Below, in pieces: positions 11,171 through 23,600 of a stretch of DNA of 64,000 nucleotides. The stretch lies in contig CM070592.1 in the NCBI GenBank assembly GCA_036346355.1, positions 38,590,193-38,654,192 on the forward strand, read 5' to 3'. The notes beneath the pieces are model-generated. The model saw only the letters and a program-made list of their open reading frames with translations. It had not been told where the DNA came from and searched no databases. This DNA comes from Rhipidocladum racemiflorum (Eukaryota; Streptophyta; Magnoliopsida; Poales; Poaceae). The position numbers and the translations under genes were made by a program. Within the stretch, counting starts at the first letter, position 1. Each line of letters starts with the position of its first letter.

Positions 11171-12136
11171 TATCGGCGTATTTTATGCCAGGGTCCCCAC
11201 TCCCCCGCAATAAAAGAGACCGCCGGGCAGGCAGGGTGTGTCCGGGCACACCACCTCCGGCAAGCAGTAACTCCCCAGCGTGGTCGCCCAGTGGACAGGT
11301 GGCAGTCAGGCCACACCACTGGGCGACCAGCAAGGTGGTCGCCCAGTGGACGCGTGGCAGTCAGGCCACACCACTGGGCGACCAGCAAGGTGGTCGCCCA
11401 ATTGGACAGGTGGCAGTCGGGCCACACCTCTGGGCGACCAAGAAGGTGGTCGCCCAGTGGACGCGGCAGTCAGGCCACACCACTGGGCGACCAGCGAGGT
11501 GGTCGCCTAGAAGACACGTGGCATGCAGGCCACTCCCCTGGCGTCCACCCCCAAAGCTGCAGCACCCTGATCAAGGACATTTAATGCGAGGCGTGCGCAT
11601 TAAATGCAAAGCATTGAGGATGCAGTATGGCGGCGCGTCTTCCCCAGGTGTGCATTAACTGCGTATGACATCACGGCAGCACCTCACCCCCTGACGGAAC
11701 GGGTGGCGTTGGTGGATGTGGGGCCCGAGGAGGAGGTGTGACGGCTGCGGCAGATATTAATGGGATGAAAGAACAGTGACGTGCGCATTAAATGCGCCCG
11801 TGTCAGTGTAATGAGTGTGCCTTGCCGTGTAAGCCTCCCATGTGCCCCCGGGAGCCCAAGTATAAAAGGGGGCCGGGGTGCATGGGAGAGGGGGTTCGAC
11901 CCATTGTTAGTAGGTTTCATCCTCTCAAGCCAGAACACAAGCAATAGCAAGAAAGGCAGGACTAGGGCTATTACTCTCTGGAGGGCCTGAACCTGGGTAA
12001 ACCCTAGCGTCCCCATTCCTCTGAGCTTCACCGGCACCCCGTTCATCTTCCTTCCACCGGCGATTACCCCAAAAGCCCCCCGTCTGAACCTTATAAGCAC
12101 CCGACTCGAAGGTGCCTGTTGGCTAGTACGCCGACA
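11171..12136 (+). repeat. 3' LTR of the Tat element
   Basis: It matches the 5' LTR along its length. It starts TATCGGCGTA, the usual TG having become TA, and ends CGCCGACA. It has five palindromic unit starts (11281, 11336, 11391, 11447, 11500), a 2-bp deletion in one unit, and a TATA box at 11861-11869. It is followed directly by the GGGTG duplication at 12137-12141. Confidence 0.93.
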
Positions 12137-12141
12137 GGGTG

Positions 12142-12931
12142 ATTCTTATTGTAAAAGTAACATGACTTTCATACCTATCATGTCTCCAAGCAGGAAGTTC
12201 ATATGAATTATAATTTTGGAGCTATGAGGTTTTTACCGAACCCCAAATTTTTTGTTTGAGCTCTTTGTGTGGCAGAGCTTGTTATTTATCTTATAATTTT
12301 AATATGATTGATCTGGATTTGATTTTTGGTGGGTAGCTTTTTGACTCTATTATCTCATCAGATAAAAAATTGACATTCAAATGAGTCACAGATTTGGAGA
12401 GATCACCTTTTGACTGAGTTTCTTTTGTGCTGAAAATTCACTTTTGCTTTTTAGAAACAATAGATACTGTCTTATTTATCTCTCTCTTTTTGTAAAGGTG
12501 ATTTTGAATTGATTTCTTTTTTGGTGGACTCTCAACAACCAGTAGTACCACAACAAAAATCCCCATGACTATGAGCCTTGAATTTTTATTTATGATAATT
12601 TTATTATGGGGATGTGCTGCTGTCTTTAAGATAGTTGCTCTTAATTCTTGAGAGTTCATTGCTTGACTTGGTTCTTGGGGCTTGTTGTTCGAGAAAGCAT
12701 CAATCTCGATCTTTCAGCTTCTTCTCCGATCTTGCTGTGCATCGCCTTTTCGGAAAAAAGCTACCTTTATCCCCATCTAATCAACTCCATCAGGTTGATT
12801 AGATTTATTGGTTACAGTTTTCTAAATCGACTTGAATAGCTGAATTGGACTTGATCTTCATAGTCATTTTAATCGGCTTTTGGGCGAATTAATTTTTATA
12901 TCATATTCTTGTCGATTCTAGGATCAAATCA
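12142..12931 (+). repeat. Right part of the interrupted older LTR-like sequence
   Basis: This continues the sequence that stops at 914. A possible LTR end is ...GGATCAAATCA at 12931, followed two bases later by TGGCACGCCCGC, which has the TGG start of a primer site, and then by gag-like coding from 13062. No gene is visible here. The reading as an LTR is an inference from order, since the other end is off the window. Confidence 0.4.
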
Positions 12932-13061
12932 GCTGGCACGCCCGCATCCAACAACTAAGCCCGGAGCTTGCATGCGTTGGTAGCCGACGAACCCGTCGTC
13001 ACGTTTTCGACAGCCAACACCCTTTTGGTAGCCTAGTGGGACCCAGATCATCTGACGGCCA

Positions 13062-13700
13062 TGTCTTCTTTTGGAAAGTTTATTCCTCTGTCTGATATCA
13101 ACCTTGAGGTGATAATCGTCCCTACATTGAATGATTTGACGCCCAAGCAGCGCAAGGAACTTGAAGATCAGAAGGCGGCATTCGAGCGGATGATGCTTGA
13201 GTGCTATCAAAAGACCTAATGCGATGTTATGCAAAGAAACCGTGTTGCCAACATTAAGTTTTGTCAGCAAAGAAGCTTCAGAACCTGCTAAGAAAGCTCA
13301 GGTAAGTTGATATATGCCCGCTCAAGCGGAATTATCGGAGATGTTTAAACAATCTATACATTGTGCTTTGGTTAATCAATCATCAGCTCTAGTGACTACA
13401 CTTAGGCCAATGATCACTAATAGTGTGAAGGAGGTTGCGCAGGAGTTAGTATCGGCTGGGACTTGCTTGATCCTTTGCAGGCTCTGTCTACATTCCCGGT
13501 CTACTCCACGGCCCAAGATGCTCAAACCATCAAGCCAAGGCCAACAACCTCACCAGATCAAAGGGGAAGGCACCGGTGGATCCTTCCGTGTAAGGTCTAT
13601 GACATGCAGCATGATTTCATTACAATTTCAAAAGGCGCATATGTATCGTAGTTGTACTTCCCGTCCATCGTTCGTCTGTATCGCCATTTGTACCGTACAA
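13062..13700 (+). pseudogene. Decayed gag-like fragment of the older retroelement
   Basis: From ATG 13062 the reading MSSFGK changes frame and continues as VIPLSDINLEVIIVP and KQRKELEDQKAAFERM to a stop at 13217-13219. Further pieces in other frames follow: AELSEMFKQSIHCALVNQSS (13314 on), then DPLQALSTFPVYSTAQ and VYDMQHDFITISKG (13463-13651). The pattern of charged helical N-terminus then Pro/Ser-rich linker resembles the N-terminal region of plant retrotransposon Gag, but no capsid or zinc knuckle was found. At least two frameshifts are present. From 13701 to 13836 nothing is recognised. Confidence 0.4.
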
Positions 13701-13836
13701 GTATGATGGCTAACATAGGCAATGAACCAAATTGTATGTGCCATCTATGTTTACTTCTTTTATATGTCATGAATGCAACGGTTTCATATGAGTCATCTAT
13801 CTTCTCTCATTTTGTACGACTTTTGTGCATCTTCAT

Positions 13837-16800
13837 TGTAACATCCTCATTTTCGCTTTCTGGAGAAAAACCTAATTTAAATAAATTAAATTCAAAACTT
13901 GGAGTTTCATTGGTGTTTATATTAACCTGGCATCCATTCCCCTCCAAAATCGAGAATTAATTCCCCTCCGGTCGAAAAATCGGATTTTCCAGTTTCCGCT
14001 GGTACCCGAAATTTCACCCGAGTCCAAAAATGCTCCAAAAGTCTCCAAACCACTTCAATTGTGTTCCAAATATTCCAAAATGATTTTAGAAATCATTCCA
14101 CGGATTTTTGGACCTCCATTCCTATTTTATCTCGCGCGGCTTTTGTTTAAATGCCCGCGATCCGCGCCCGAATATTCAATTCCACAAAAATCATCCAAAT
14201 TCATTGGAACCAATTTTATTGGGTCCCAAATATTCTAAAATGGCTCTAGGAATTTTTCCAGAATTTTTAGACCATTTTTCCTTATTTTTCTCTAGGGCGA
14301 ATCATTTGCGTAAAGGCGGACCAATGGGAGAGTGCCACGTGGCGTCACTATTGGGGCTTCTTCAACCTCCAGCCAAGGAAAGAACAGAGGAGCTCCAAAG
14401 CTCATCCATGGCTAGGGTTGTGTTCAAACGCCCATAACTCCCTCAATTCAACTCCAAAATGCGAACGGTCGGTTCCAGTGGATACGCAACGGCGAGCTCT
14501 TGCCATTCCCCACCTTGATTAGCCACTAATCTTGCCGGAAACGGCCGCATTCAAGAAAAACCAAAATCCATTCAAATGCCATTAACTCGGGCGTTACTAC
14601 TCCAAACGCCGCACCACCGCCTCCATTCTCTTCGTATAAGAGTCCCCTTTCCGGGAGTGTGCTCCCCTTTCCCTCTACTCCACTCGTGTGCCCGGGAGAT
14701 CGAGAAAACCGACGTTGTGTTGCACTTTTTCGGTGTTCGTCGAGTTCGTGCTTGTAGCTCCTTCTCCGGTGAGCCATTCTTCATGCCACTTGGTTCCTTG
14801 TGACCGTGGATGAGTGTAGAGTCTAACCCAATCATCAATTTTAGGTTTGATCAAGAGTTGGCGACGAATTTCGAGATTTTCTCATTTCGGCCGAACCTCC
14901 GTTCATCGTCGATTTTATCGCATCCGGTGAGAATCATCTCAATTCTTTCCTCCTAGAAGTCCCTAAGGTTGTAATCTAGAGGTTCTAGGTTTTTGTTTGG
15001 ATCAATTCCATGCAAAAATGGGTTAAAAATCGATTTTTTTTGAGGTAGTAGCTTCTTGGGTTTTGGTTGGGCTCTCTGTTAATTTTGGATGGGAGCTCAC
15101 TGTGCTTGGGCATGGCCGTGCGTCGCCCATTGTCTTGGCGGCGCCGCCAGCCGGCCGAACCGCCGCCGCCCGCTCGTCCAGCAGCGTCTTGCAAGACGCA
15201 TCTTGCGCCGCCCGTCGCGCCGGATCGCCGACCGGCTGCCGCTGCGTCGCCGGCGCCCTCCTCTCGCCGCCGCCCCCCCACCGGCAAGCCCCCTCCTCCA
15301 CCCTCTCCCAAGCTCTCTCTCTCACCTCCATGGCAACCATGGCTAAACTCCAAGCTAGAAGATGAAGCCCCCCTCAATGACAAGTTGGCCCCACTTGCCA
15401 TAGTCACAATCCCAGTCAAAGTCAAAGTCAGCCGTTGACCAGTCAAAACGGAATATTCCGGGAATATTCCCGATTTTCTATTTTTTCAAAATTCAAACTT
15501 CGGAAGCTCATAACTTCTCCGTCTGAACTCCAATTGACTCCATTCAAATTTCTAAATTCATCTAAAATCAAGATCTACCTGCCAGTATTATTTTTGTAAT
15601 TTTTGGATTTTATTTATTTTCCGTTATTTATTTATTGCCTCGATTTGCGTGTAGTCGACGATCCCGCCGCGACGGCCGATTCCGCCGCCGAGTTTTCCGA
15701 GCTCAACACCTCTGCCGTGACAGAAGGCAAGTCTCCTTGACGCATTTTACTCCTATGTTTGCGAAATGATTTAAATTGTTTATAAAGTTGCATGGCTATG
15801 TTTAATGAAATATGTCAAATATAAGAGGTAGTTATTCCGAAGTTGTTGATTCCTCCTTGACGTTGTTAATCATATCCATTGTAACCTTAGGACATTGTTT
15901 ATACCATGCTTATGTTTGTGTGGTATCCTTTGCTAAGTAGTACAGTAGAAATGCTTAGGGCCTTTTCCGATGAAAACAACCCATGGGTGGGATTACTCAA
16001 AGAGAATGGTATCAAATGTGATTTGAAAGCTATTATTATGATGTTAGTACTGTTTTCTAAAATAAAAAGAAAAAGAAAATGTTTTGGACTTGGGAGGATT
16101 GGATTGTCGAGTGGGTGCGGATGGAGCACTATTTGTCTTGTGCAAGTACCGCCCCAAGTCATATAAGGACCGACGCTTGTGACCGTCCATTCTAAGCATA
16201 ACCGTACTACCACATGTCTATAATGGTACGACCTGGCCAACTAATTTGTAGAAGCCTAGCTTAGACTCACCACTCGGTTGAATGTGAATGCCGGACGGAG
16301 GCAATGTTGTTTTTCTCACACGGCGCAAGAGGGGGCTTCTGTACTGGGTGGATGGAACCCTAACAGCGGTGAAACCTCAGCGGGTGGGTCTAGTTAGGTA
16401 GATACATTGTAACGGCCTTGTCATGATCTCTCTGCCGGCACACCAAAGGAAGTGTGTTAATAGCTTGGCATTAAGAGTTGATCATGTCTTGTGGGTAAAG
16501 TTGTACACCTCTGCAGAGTTAAAACTATTCGAATAGCCGTGCCTACGATCAAAGGCAAAGCGAAGAATCCTTTCATATTGGTAGACTTTGATTTTGGTTT
16601 GTAAAACCTGAAAAGTGTTAGAACTCTCGGATGTTGAATGGCGGATAGAGCCGACCAGGTGGATAGAACCTGATTTATATTTGACGGATGGAGTCACATG
16701 ATTAACCCTGATCTTTAAAAGTTGGCGGATAGAGCCTTTATATTAGTGATGGTGGATAGAACCTCACTGCAATATTAAATAATTCAATTGTTAAAAAGAA

Positions 16801-17300
16801 ATGTTAAATGTTGCTTTGTGAAACTTACTACTTAAGTATGATTTAATAAAATGTGGCTTTGTGCAAATAAACCCTATTAAGCTTCCTTTGGAAAGCCCCA
16901 CATGATCATACTTTCCCCGACTTGCTGAGTACTTTTGTACTCACGTGCTACAACAACATTGTCATCATCAGAGAATTTCCAAGACGCTGCCGAAGAGGGC
17001 GAGTTCTTCCAGGAGGAGTTCGAGGAGGATTGCCAGGAGCACTAGTTGCGTCGCTAGTCGTCGCCTGTGGCGTTGTGGCGTTCACTTGTTCTTTTTGCTT
17101 TCGTTTTCCGCTGCTTTGTGTCCGGTCGTTGGACCGAGTATTGCAAAAAGTGGCCATGTGGCCCATACTTGAATATTTATATTACAATTTTCGTTATGTT
17201 CGGCAATGAAGTATCACTGTGACTGTGTGTACTAGCTACTGATCTGGGACTAGTACGGAAATACACAGGAGATTTCGGATAGCCGATCCGGGGTCTCACA
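13837..17300 (+). mobile_element. Solo LTR 1 (3.46 kb), Del/Tekay-like termini
   Basis: It starts TGTAACATCCTCATTTTC, ends CCGGGGTCTCACA, and is flanked by the 5-bp duplication TTCAT (13832-13836, 17301-17305). There is no internal retrotransposon domain, so this is an LTR left by recombination between two LTRs, or an LTR-only derivative. TGTAACA(T/C)CC starts are characteristic of Del/Tekay-type gypsy LTRs. Landmarks are a GC-rich segment at about 15100-15320, a block GTGGGTAAAGTTGTACACC at about 16492, and the hairpin CTTGCTGAGTACTTTTGTAC at 16921. The ORFs inside have no domains and are ignored. An opposite-strand relative lies at 28460-31592. Confidence 0.9.
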
Positions 17301-17305
17301 TTCAT

Positions 17306-18881
17306 GTTTATCACGTGTAATCAATTTGATTATAATTCTATAATTTTAGAGTACAACACTCAACAAAAAAGCAACAACTATCCATTAAAATTTCACAATT
17401 TTATAGTACATCACTGAACCAAAAAAATTTAAAACTGCCATATCAAATTCCTTAATTTTTCGGTACATCAGTGAACCAAAAAAATTCAAAAAAATATCGA
17501 TTCAAATTGCCCAATTTTGTGGTACATCAGTCAACCAAAAAATTCAAAAACTATCGAATTAAACTCCACAATTTTTCAATAAATCAGACAACAAAAAACA
17601 GTAAACTATCAATTCAAATTCCATTTTTTTACTACTCATCACTGAACCAAAAAATTTTCTTAAACTGTCAACTAACATTAAATAACTTTGCTACTCATCA
17701 CAGAACCAAATTAATTCTAAAATTATTGATTAATTGGTACACCAGTGAAATAAATAAAATTAAAAAATTAAAACCTTTCCGCACCACATTGTTCCATTTC
17801 TCTTCGAACTATTTTCCACGTTATTCATTTGTTGTGAAAAACAAAATTCAATTTATAAAAATAACACTTCAGCTATTACCAAAAAATTTTGCGGCATATT
17901 TTTTTACTATTCTTATTTATATTAAAAAATTCCCCATCCATATTTTTAAAAAATAATTAAAAAGGGCAACCGCTGCAGCGCAGTTGGGGAGCTGCACTGC
18001 ATACAACGCCTCTCGCCTACCATACGTGGCTTCGCCCAATGCCACCCGTCCACACCACTAAGAGGGCTATTCCTGCAAATACACCTACACAAAGGTTATT
18101 TTCATAATTAAATTTTTTAAAGGAGCTAATACAGTAAATTTTTCGCTGAAGCAGTGAGCAGCAACATACTACTAGTCATGGATCCAAATCCTGGCAAGAT
18201 TTAGGAAATCTCTACTGAGATTTTGGATTTCGGACCCCTCTGAGATCCTAAATCTCGGTTGGGTAAAATTTTTATAAAAAAATTCAAAATGCTATAGTAC
18301 CCACTCAAATCTCGGTGAGATATCGGTGATTTCGGCCGAAATATCAATGTTTTTTTTTACCGGATTTCCATTTTTTTAACCAAATTTGATTGCATTTGGG
18401 GTCAATATTATCCACAAAAAATTTGGTGTGTTTTGTCCATTTTTCGATCAAAACAAATTGGCCGAAATCTCGATAATTTCAGCCAAAATATCGGATTTAC
18501 CAATTAAAAAAATGGATCTAAAATTTCATTTTGGATTTTTATTTAAATTTTGTTTAAAATTGCAAGTTCCCAACGGGATTTCAGATTTTGATCACCCCCT
18601 TCTACCAAAAAAAAATTTCAAATCTTACTACTACTACGGCTTTTATTTTCTCTTTCTACTACGGGGAAAGGTATGGTGAGGTGATGATGCCACTCGTAGT
18701 ATCTGTCTCACTACCGATCGATGCTCGAAACAAACTCCTCAGTCTGACTCTGATCCCAAAGCTTTGTCCTTTTCCGTTCAGTAGGATATGCAACTCGATC
18801 GGCCCGACCGGCCGGGGCCGCCTGTGAAACAGCATCCTCTCCTCGAGCCTGCCTCTCTCTTGTCACTGGAGACTGTGTGTA
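17306..18881. other. AT-rich intergenic DNA with repeats, no gene recognised
   Basis: 17350-17760 is the tandem repeat listed separately. 17960-18180 is ordinary unique-looking sequence. 18180-18560 is a self-similar stretch with repeated AAATCTCGGT, GGCCGAAATATC and GATTTCGG motifs, probably part of an unidentified repeat. 18640-18881 is GC-richer and unrecognised. The LINE target duplication starts at 18882. Confidence 0.6.
17350..17760. repeat. Degenerate tandem repeat, ~57-bp unit, about 8 copies
   Basis: The landmark GTACATCAGTGAACCAAAAA recurs in altered form near 17352, 17406, 17463, 17522, 17583, 17636, 17693 and 17739, at spacings of 46-61 bp. Between landmarks each unit has an ATCAATTCAAATTCC-type segment. 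A 161-residue ORF (17471-17956) is only this repeat read in frame. Confidence 0.7.
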
Positions 18882-18896
18882 TTGTATGTGTTATAT

Positions 18897-19683
18897 TTTT
18901 TTAGATCAATAGGACATCAAAGTCTGATGCCCCAGTTCCATTAAAGAAACCAGGAAGTATGAGAGTAGTTTAAAGACAAATATAAGTTCCAGGGGCAACA
19001 CTCTCCCCTAACACCTGAACTTATTACAACCATTTCAAACTACTTAACAGAACTAAGTAGACATTTTACACCTTGTCATCAACCCAGTTACAAAAATAAA
19101 CTGCAAAAAAAATTCCAATTCTTCTGGAATAACATTCTCATCTAGGTCTTCATTCGCCTCAACCTCGATCGATCCTTCAGTAGTGGGCTTTTTGCTATAT
19201 GATGCAGGTATTCGTCTCCATATTACTCATCCTCCAGACTTGAGCAGTACACACCAAAAGAAAGTAGCCAAAAAACCTCAAAAAACATCTAGCAACATCA
19301 TTTTTTGGCATCCACCAAACCACTAAAATATGCAGCAAGAGAAATCAACCCTTCTGGAATTGTATCCTCCTCAATCTTCTCCGTATCCAATTTTTCTTTC
19401 CCACTCAGGGTATTCAAGGACCCAAAGTTAGGGGGGCATGAAGACTGGCCTCCAATCTGTTGCAAAACATCATCACCTTGGCCATCATCTCGTCCTTGAA
19501 CAGTAGACTCCAATTCCTTAATGAAGAAAGCATTTTTCTCCATATTGTTTTTACACTTGACAATTGCTGGGAATGAAAAGCCAAGTTATTTCTAATAATC
19601 CACAAGCTCCATAAAACGGCAGCACAAATGGTATTAATAGCAGCATTTTTGTTATTGCTTAACCAAAAACGAGCAACAGATTT
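18897..19683 (-). pseudogene. LINE ORF2 C-terminal part and 3' end
   Basis: Minus-strand reading gives WIIRNNLAFHSQQLSSVKTI (near 19600) and further ORF2 tail in the frame that ends at 19298. This continues the LINE on the far side of the copia element: the segment before the insertion ends NYCWIIWAKPI at the copia edge. The rest down to 18897 is 3' untranslated sequence and the tail. The frame is broken at least once. Confidence 0.7.
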
Positions 19684-19688
19684 GTAAT

Positions 19689-20685
19689 TGTTAGAATTAA
19701 AGGCACATCTAGGTTTAATTTAATCCAAAAGTAAATCATGAACAACATGTGATTGACTATCGGTAACGAATAACAGGAGCATACTATAGATGCATATGCT
19801 AGAAGACTACACATATATCCATCTAATGTGCTCACAATCAATAGATTGAAAATAAACAGTAGAAACATTGTAACGCATCGTCAGGTGCGATGGAGCAGAG
19901 ACGCTTGTAGCGCCGCATAAAGGTCGTAGGACGGAAGCGCGCCGCAGTCGAGCGCGATGCCTAGCAGCCGCTCCTGAACGTCGAGGAAGACGAGCCGTGA
20001 CGGTGACGTGGAAGCAGTCGTGCCGAGCGCTTCCTAAAATTCCTGATTCGTCCTCTCCGGTGCAAGAACGCGAGGACGGACGGTTTCGAGACTCGCTTCC
20101 TGCTCACGGTGCACGCCGCCAGACGGACGGGCAGACTTGATGGCGGCGCGGCGAGGAAAATCGGCAAACGCTAGGCGCAGAAAACTCTCTTTTTCCCGGA
20201 TGACGGCGACGCGATATATAAAGGAGCCCTGGTAATACCAGAATCGAACACGTCTCAAGACGTGCCACGATCGGAGTCCATTACGGGATGCATTACGGTA
20301 TCCTTATCTCATACTACAACCGCGATTCCGAGTAGCAAAAGAGTAATCTGCAAAAGGAGGCTGCGCCACGCAAAGCCCTGGACCGGATTCGGCGGACCAT
20401 TCACGCAGTGCCAGACGCCGCGCCCGCCGCCGCCTACTGCGTTCGAGCCCGAGCCCGGCCCGGCCCTGGCGAGGCGAGGCGCAGGCGAGCGTGTGTATTC
20501 TTTCTCCCTTTCTCCACATGGTTCTACCATGGTGTAGCACACTCCACTATTTAAACTAGTGCTCACCACTTTAGGCTAGCAATGTGGTACTATTGCTAGT
20601 GCACATGCTCCTCATGAGGTGGGCCTTTGAGATTTTCTAGGATTTATTGTCTCAATCAAATGGGCTTGGCCCAAATAATCCAACA
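19689..20685 (-). repeat. 3' LTR of copia element 1
   Basis: On the minus strand it starts TGTTGGATTATTTGGGCC and ends TTAATTCTAACA. A purine tract GATCTGGTGGGGGAT (complement of 20686-20700) adjoins it on the internal side as the polypurine tract. The TATA-like TTTAAATAG on the minus strand lies near 20552. Confidence 0.9.
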
Positions 20686-20699
20686 ATCCCCCACCAGAT

Positions 20700-23600
20700 C
20701 TCAAAGTCCCACCGATAGCCTTGCCTGCTCCCAAAGTCGTTAATATACCAAAGATTTGGTGACAATGGACTATGCCTTGAATTGCACCTAGGACTCCAAA
20801 TTACACTCAACCACAACTTGAACAATGGACTAAGCCTTGAATTGCAAGTTTTGTGCGACTGAGTTTCATTTAAAGCCTTAGCTGATACTAGGCTGCCAAT
20901 AGGCTTCCCCTCGGGTGGAGCATATAAGTCGTACTCCATGGTCTCTTCATGAGCTTACTAGAGATTACCCAAGTCTCATAGACTGCGACTTTCAACAGTC
21001 AATCTCATATAGGTATGTTCTTTCAAGATGCTCTGTAGGATGACATCTTCGCTAAATAAAGCCAACAGAACACATTAAGGCAAAAGCCAACCTGCCATAC
21101 AGATTTCGAGAGTATTGCATCTTCACTTGGAACTAGTTAAAAATTTACTCTCCTCCAGTTAACCAGTAGCTTGTTTTTCCCAGGTCCTAATTCACGGGAT
21201 CTCCGATCACATAGGTTGGGTTACCGCTATGGTATAACTCACATGGGTCTCATGCCTAGTTCCTTTGATGCGTTATCTATCACATTCCGTGATAGCCCTT
21301 TAGTGAAGGGATCTCGCTGTGTTTTTAGCCGTCTGGATATAATCCAATGCTATCACTCCGGAGTTTTTCAATTTCTGATGCATTTCAAACGCGTCTTTTC
21401 ACATGTCTTGAGGATTTCAAGTTATCTTTAGAACTGTTCACTTTAACAATAATCGCTGTTTGATTGTCACAGTTCATAAGAATGGCCGGTATTGGTTTTT
21501 CAACCACGGAAGATCCATCAAGAGTTCACGTAGCCATTCTCGCCTCAACAGTGGCTGTATCCAATGCGATCAATTCGCCTCCATAGTTGACCGTGTCAAA
21601 ATAGTCTGCTTGCAAGACCTCCACGACAGCGCCCCCACCAAGTGTAAACACATATCCACCGGTGGCCTTAATCTCATCAAGATCGAGAGATCCAATTTGA
21701 ATCACTATAACCCTCTAGTCTTGAAGGGTACCGGTATAGTGTATTCCATAATTTCTTGTACTCCACCAAGTAACGCATAACTCTTTCGAGTGCACGCCAA
21801 AGTTGATCATCTCCGGGTTAGATGTAAATCGGCTCAATTTGCTTACGACAAATGAGATATCAGGCCTTGTTGCGCTAGCCAAGTACATGAGAGATCCAAT
21901 GATCTGAGAGTATTTCATTTGATCTCTAGCAATTCTCTTGTTTTTCCGAAGAATCACACTCGGATCATAAGGTGTTGGAGAAGGCTTGCTATCCGAATAG
22001 CCAAACCGACTCAAAACCTTTTCCACATAATGGGATTGAGAAAGACTAATCCCATCCTCACCTTTGACTAACTTGATGTTCAAGATCACGTCAGCCTCTC
22101 CAAGATCTTTCATATCAAAATTTCCAGACAGGAAAGACTTGACCTCATTGATCACATCAAGGTTTGTTCCAAAGATCAAAATGTCATCCACATATAGGCA
22201 CAGAATAACTCCCTCACCCCCACCATGGCGATAATACACACACTTGTCCGTTTGCATGTGGCCGGCTTGTGTCAAAGTTCTATCGAACTTCTCATGCCAT
22301 TGTTTAGGTGCTTGTTTAAGGCCATAAAGAGATTTGATAACTTACACACCTTGCTCTCATGTCCGGTAGCACAAATCCATCTGGTGATCCATGTAGATCT
22401 CCTCATCTAGCTCTCCATTAAGAAAAGCTGTCTTCACGTCCATTTGATGGACAATGAGACCATGAGAGGCAGCCAAGGATAAAAGTACCGGATGGTTGTG
22501 ATCCTAGCAACAGTGAATAAGTATCAAAATAATCCTCTCCTTCCTTTTGCGTATAGCCCTTAGCCACAAGTCTAGCCTTGTACTTTTCAATAGTACCATC
22601 AGGCCTTAGTTTCTTTTGAACACCCACTTACAGCCCACAGGTTTGCAACCATAAGGCAGTTCTGTGAGCTCCCAAGTTCCGTTAGGCAGAATAGAATCCA
22701 TCTCACTACTGATTGCCTCCTTCCAAGAGTCTGCATCGGAAGATGCATAAGCTTCTGAAATAGAGGTGGGAGTATCATCCACAAGGTACACAGTGAAATC
22801 ATTACCAAAGGATTTAACCATCCTTTGTCTCTTGCTCCTCCTAGGAGCCTCACTGTCATCCTCCTCAAGATTTTGCTCGGGTATCTGTTCAGAATCCTCA
22901 GTTTGTGCAATAGGTTCGGGAATTATCTCAGGGTTTTGACTAGAAACGCTATGCAAATCTTTCATGGGAAATATGCCCTCAAAGAAGGTGGCATCTCTGG
23001 ATTCCATGATTGTACCGACGATCATGTCAGATACCTCAGACTTTACTACTAAAAATCTATAGGCAATGCTCCGATGAGCGTATCCCAGAAAGACACAATC
23101 CACTGTCTTAGGTCCAAGTTTGCGCTTTTTAGTTATGGGCACATTGACTTTCGCCAAGCAACCCCACGTGCGCAAGTATGAAAGTGATGGTTTTCTCCCT
23201 TCCCATTCTTCATATGGGGTTTTCTCCTTATTCTTAGAAGGAACTTTATTCAAAACGTGACAAGAAGTCAACAGGGCCTCCCCCCACCATTCCTTAGATA
23301 GACCCGCAGTGTCCAACATGGCATTTACCAAATCAGTTAGAGTGCGGTTCTTTCTTTCGGCAACCCCATTAGACTGGGGCGAATAGGGAGGTGTCCTCTC
23401 ATGAATAATTCCATGTTCCTTACAGAATAAGTCGAACTCAGTAGAGAAGTACTCACCGCCACGATCTGACCTAAGCCTTTTGATTTTTCTTTCTAATTGA
23501 TTTTCAACTTCAGCCTTATAGACTTTGAAGTAGTCTAAAGCCTCATCTTTAGTTTTCAATAGATAAACATAGCAGTATCTAGATGCATCATCAATCAGAG

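Larger units (their letters stand above)
915..12136 (+). mobile_element. Complete Ty3/gypsy LTR retrotransposon, Tat-type, with antisense gene
   Basis: The element is 11,222 bp long, has direct LTRs (915-1827 and 11171-12136), and is flanked by a perfect 5-bp duplication GGGTG (910-914 and 12137-12141). Order on the plus strand is LTR, primer site, gag, protease, reverse transcriptase-RNase H, a second RNase H, integrase, then an antisense spliced gene, polypurine tract and LTR. A second (archaeal-type) RNase H between RT-RH and integrase, and extra sequence downstream of integrase, are known hallmarks of the Tat lineage. By hand count the LTRs differ at about 12 substitutions over roughly 910 aligned bases, so insertion is recent; a rate of 1.3e-8 per site per year would give about 0.5 million years. 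Coding frames are broken in several places, so this copy is not autonomous. Confidence 0.93.

Noticed and set aside
14108..15446. Several ORFs of 80-150 residues on both strands inside solo LTR 1
   Set aside because: They are GC-rich composition effects, with no recognisable domain and no conservation in the sister LTR at 28460-31592.
17471..17956. 161-residue plus-strand ORF
   Set aside because: It is low-complexity sequence produced by the AT-rich tandem repeat, with no domain and no splice or promoter context.
20262..20569. ORFs on both strands in the copia LTRs at 19.9-20.6 and 25.4-26.1 kb
   Set aside because: They fall inside the paired LTRs, differ between copies by frameshifts, and have no domain.
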